This document shows, piece after piece, positions 6,985 through 7,057 of a stretch of DNA of 7,057 nt. Each line of letters opens with the position of its first letter. Position 1 is the stretch's first letter. The stretch is from Chloroflexota bacterium (lineage in GTDB: Bacteria > Chloroflexota > Dehalococcoidia > UBA1151), in the NCBI GenBank assembly GCA_022561735.1, contig JADFQR010000066.1, forward strand, positions 1 to 7,057, in the 5' to 3' direction. The notes under the pieces are model-generated. The model worked only from the letters and a program-made list of their open reading frames with translations. It was not told where the DNA came from and did not search any database. The position numbers were made by a program, and so were the translations under genes.

Positions 6985-7057
6985 TTTTGACTGCGCCGCC
7001 AACTGCCGTGCCGCAACCACCGTGTTCGGCCCGAGTTAGGCGCCCCGATCGGTGTGT

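Noticed and set aside
6946..7020. Minus-strand frame at the right edge encoding a coding-like helical peptide (AARQLAAQSKAERESSERF) before a stop
   Set aside because: It is limited by an in-frame stop at 7036-7038, leaving about 24 residues. It could be the decayed end of a convergent gene, but the window edge and lack of a recognisable match leave it unsupported.

Overview
The window looks like part of a cell-surface polysaccharide or envelope locus from a GC-rich bacterium, most likely a member of the Chloroflexota. The pointers are a DUF4012 protein, lipoproteins with long Pro/Thr-rich spacers in front of a folded domain, a secreted TIM-barrel glycosidase-like domain of a type common in that phylum, and starts without clear Shine-Dalgarno sequences. 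The taxon is an inference from gene content; there is no rRNA or other marker gene here.

Layout. Bases 1-942 (+) are the 3' part of a membrane protein with TPR-like repeats, best read as the C-terminal end of an O-antigen ligase/Wzy-like polymerase. Facing it is a small stand-alone cupin (1029-1388, -) that matches the C-terminal domain of type II mannose-6-phosphate isomerase/ManC. A short hairpin lies between the two convergent ends. A 200-base divergent spacer (1389-1588) carries weak promoter candidates for both directions. Then comes a tight three-gene rightward cluster: a DUF4012 membrane-anchored protein (1589-4192), a lipoprotein with a ~150-residue Pro/Thr spacer and a clan-A-like glycoside hydrolase domain (4189-5664, ATGA overlap), and a second Pro-rich lipoprotein with a possible PsbP-like C-terminal domain (about 5666-6928). 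Bases 6929-7057 hold no supportable gene.

How the genes may work together. The polymerase-like protein and the mannose-pathway cupin suggest polysaccharide synthesis. The three-gene cluster encodes only products with export signals or membrane anchors: one probably held by an N-terminal membrane helix with a large extracytoplasmic part, and two lipid-anchored. A reasonable hypothesis is a surface module that handles, trims or anchors a glycan at the outer face of the membrane. This is inferred from domain types and gene order. No member has a function that the sequence proves, and the DUF4012 family itself has no established biochemical role that I know of. I saw no mobile element, CRISPR array or RNA gene.
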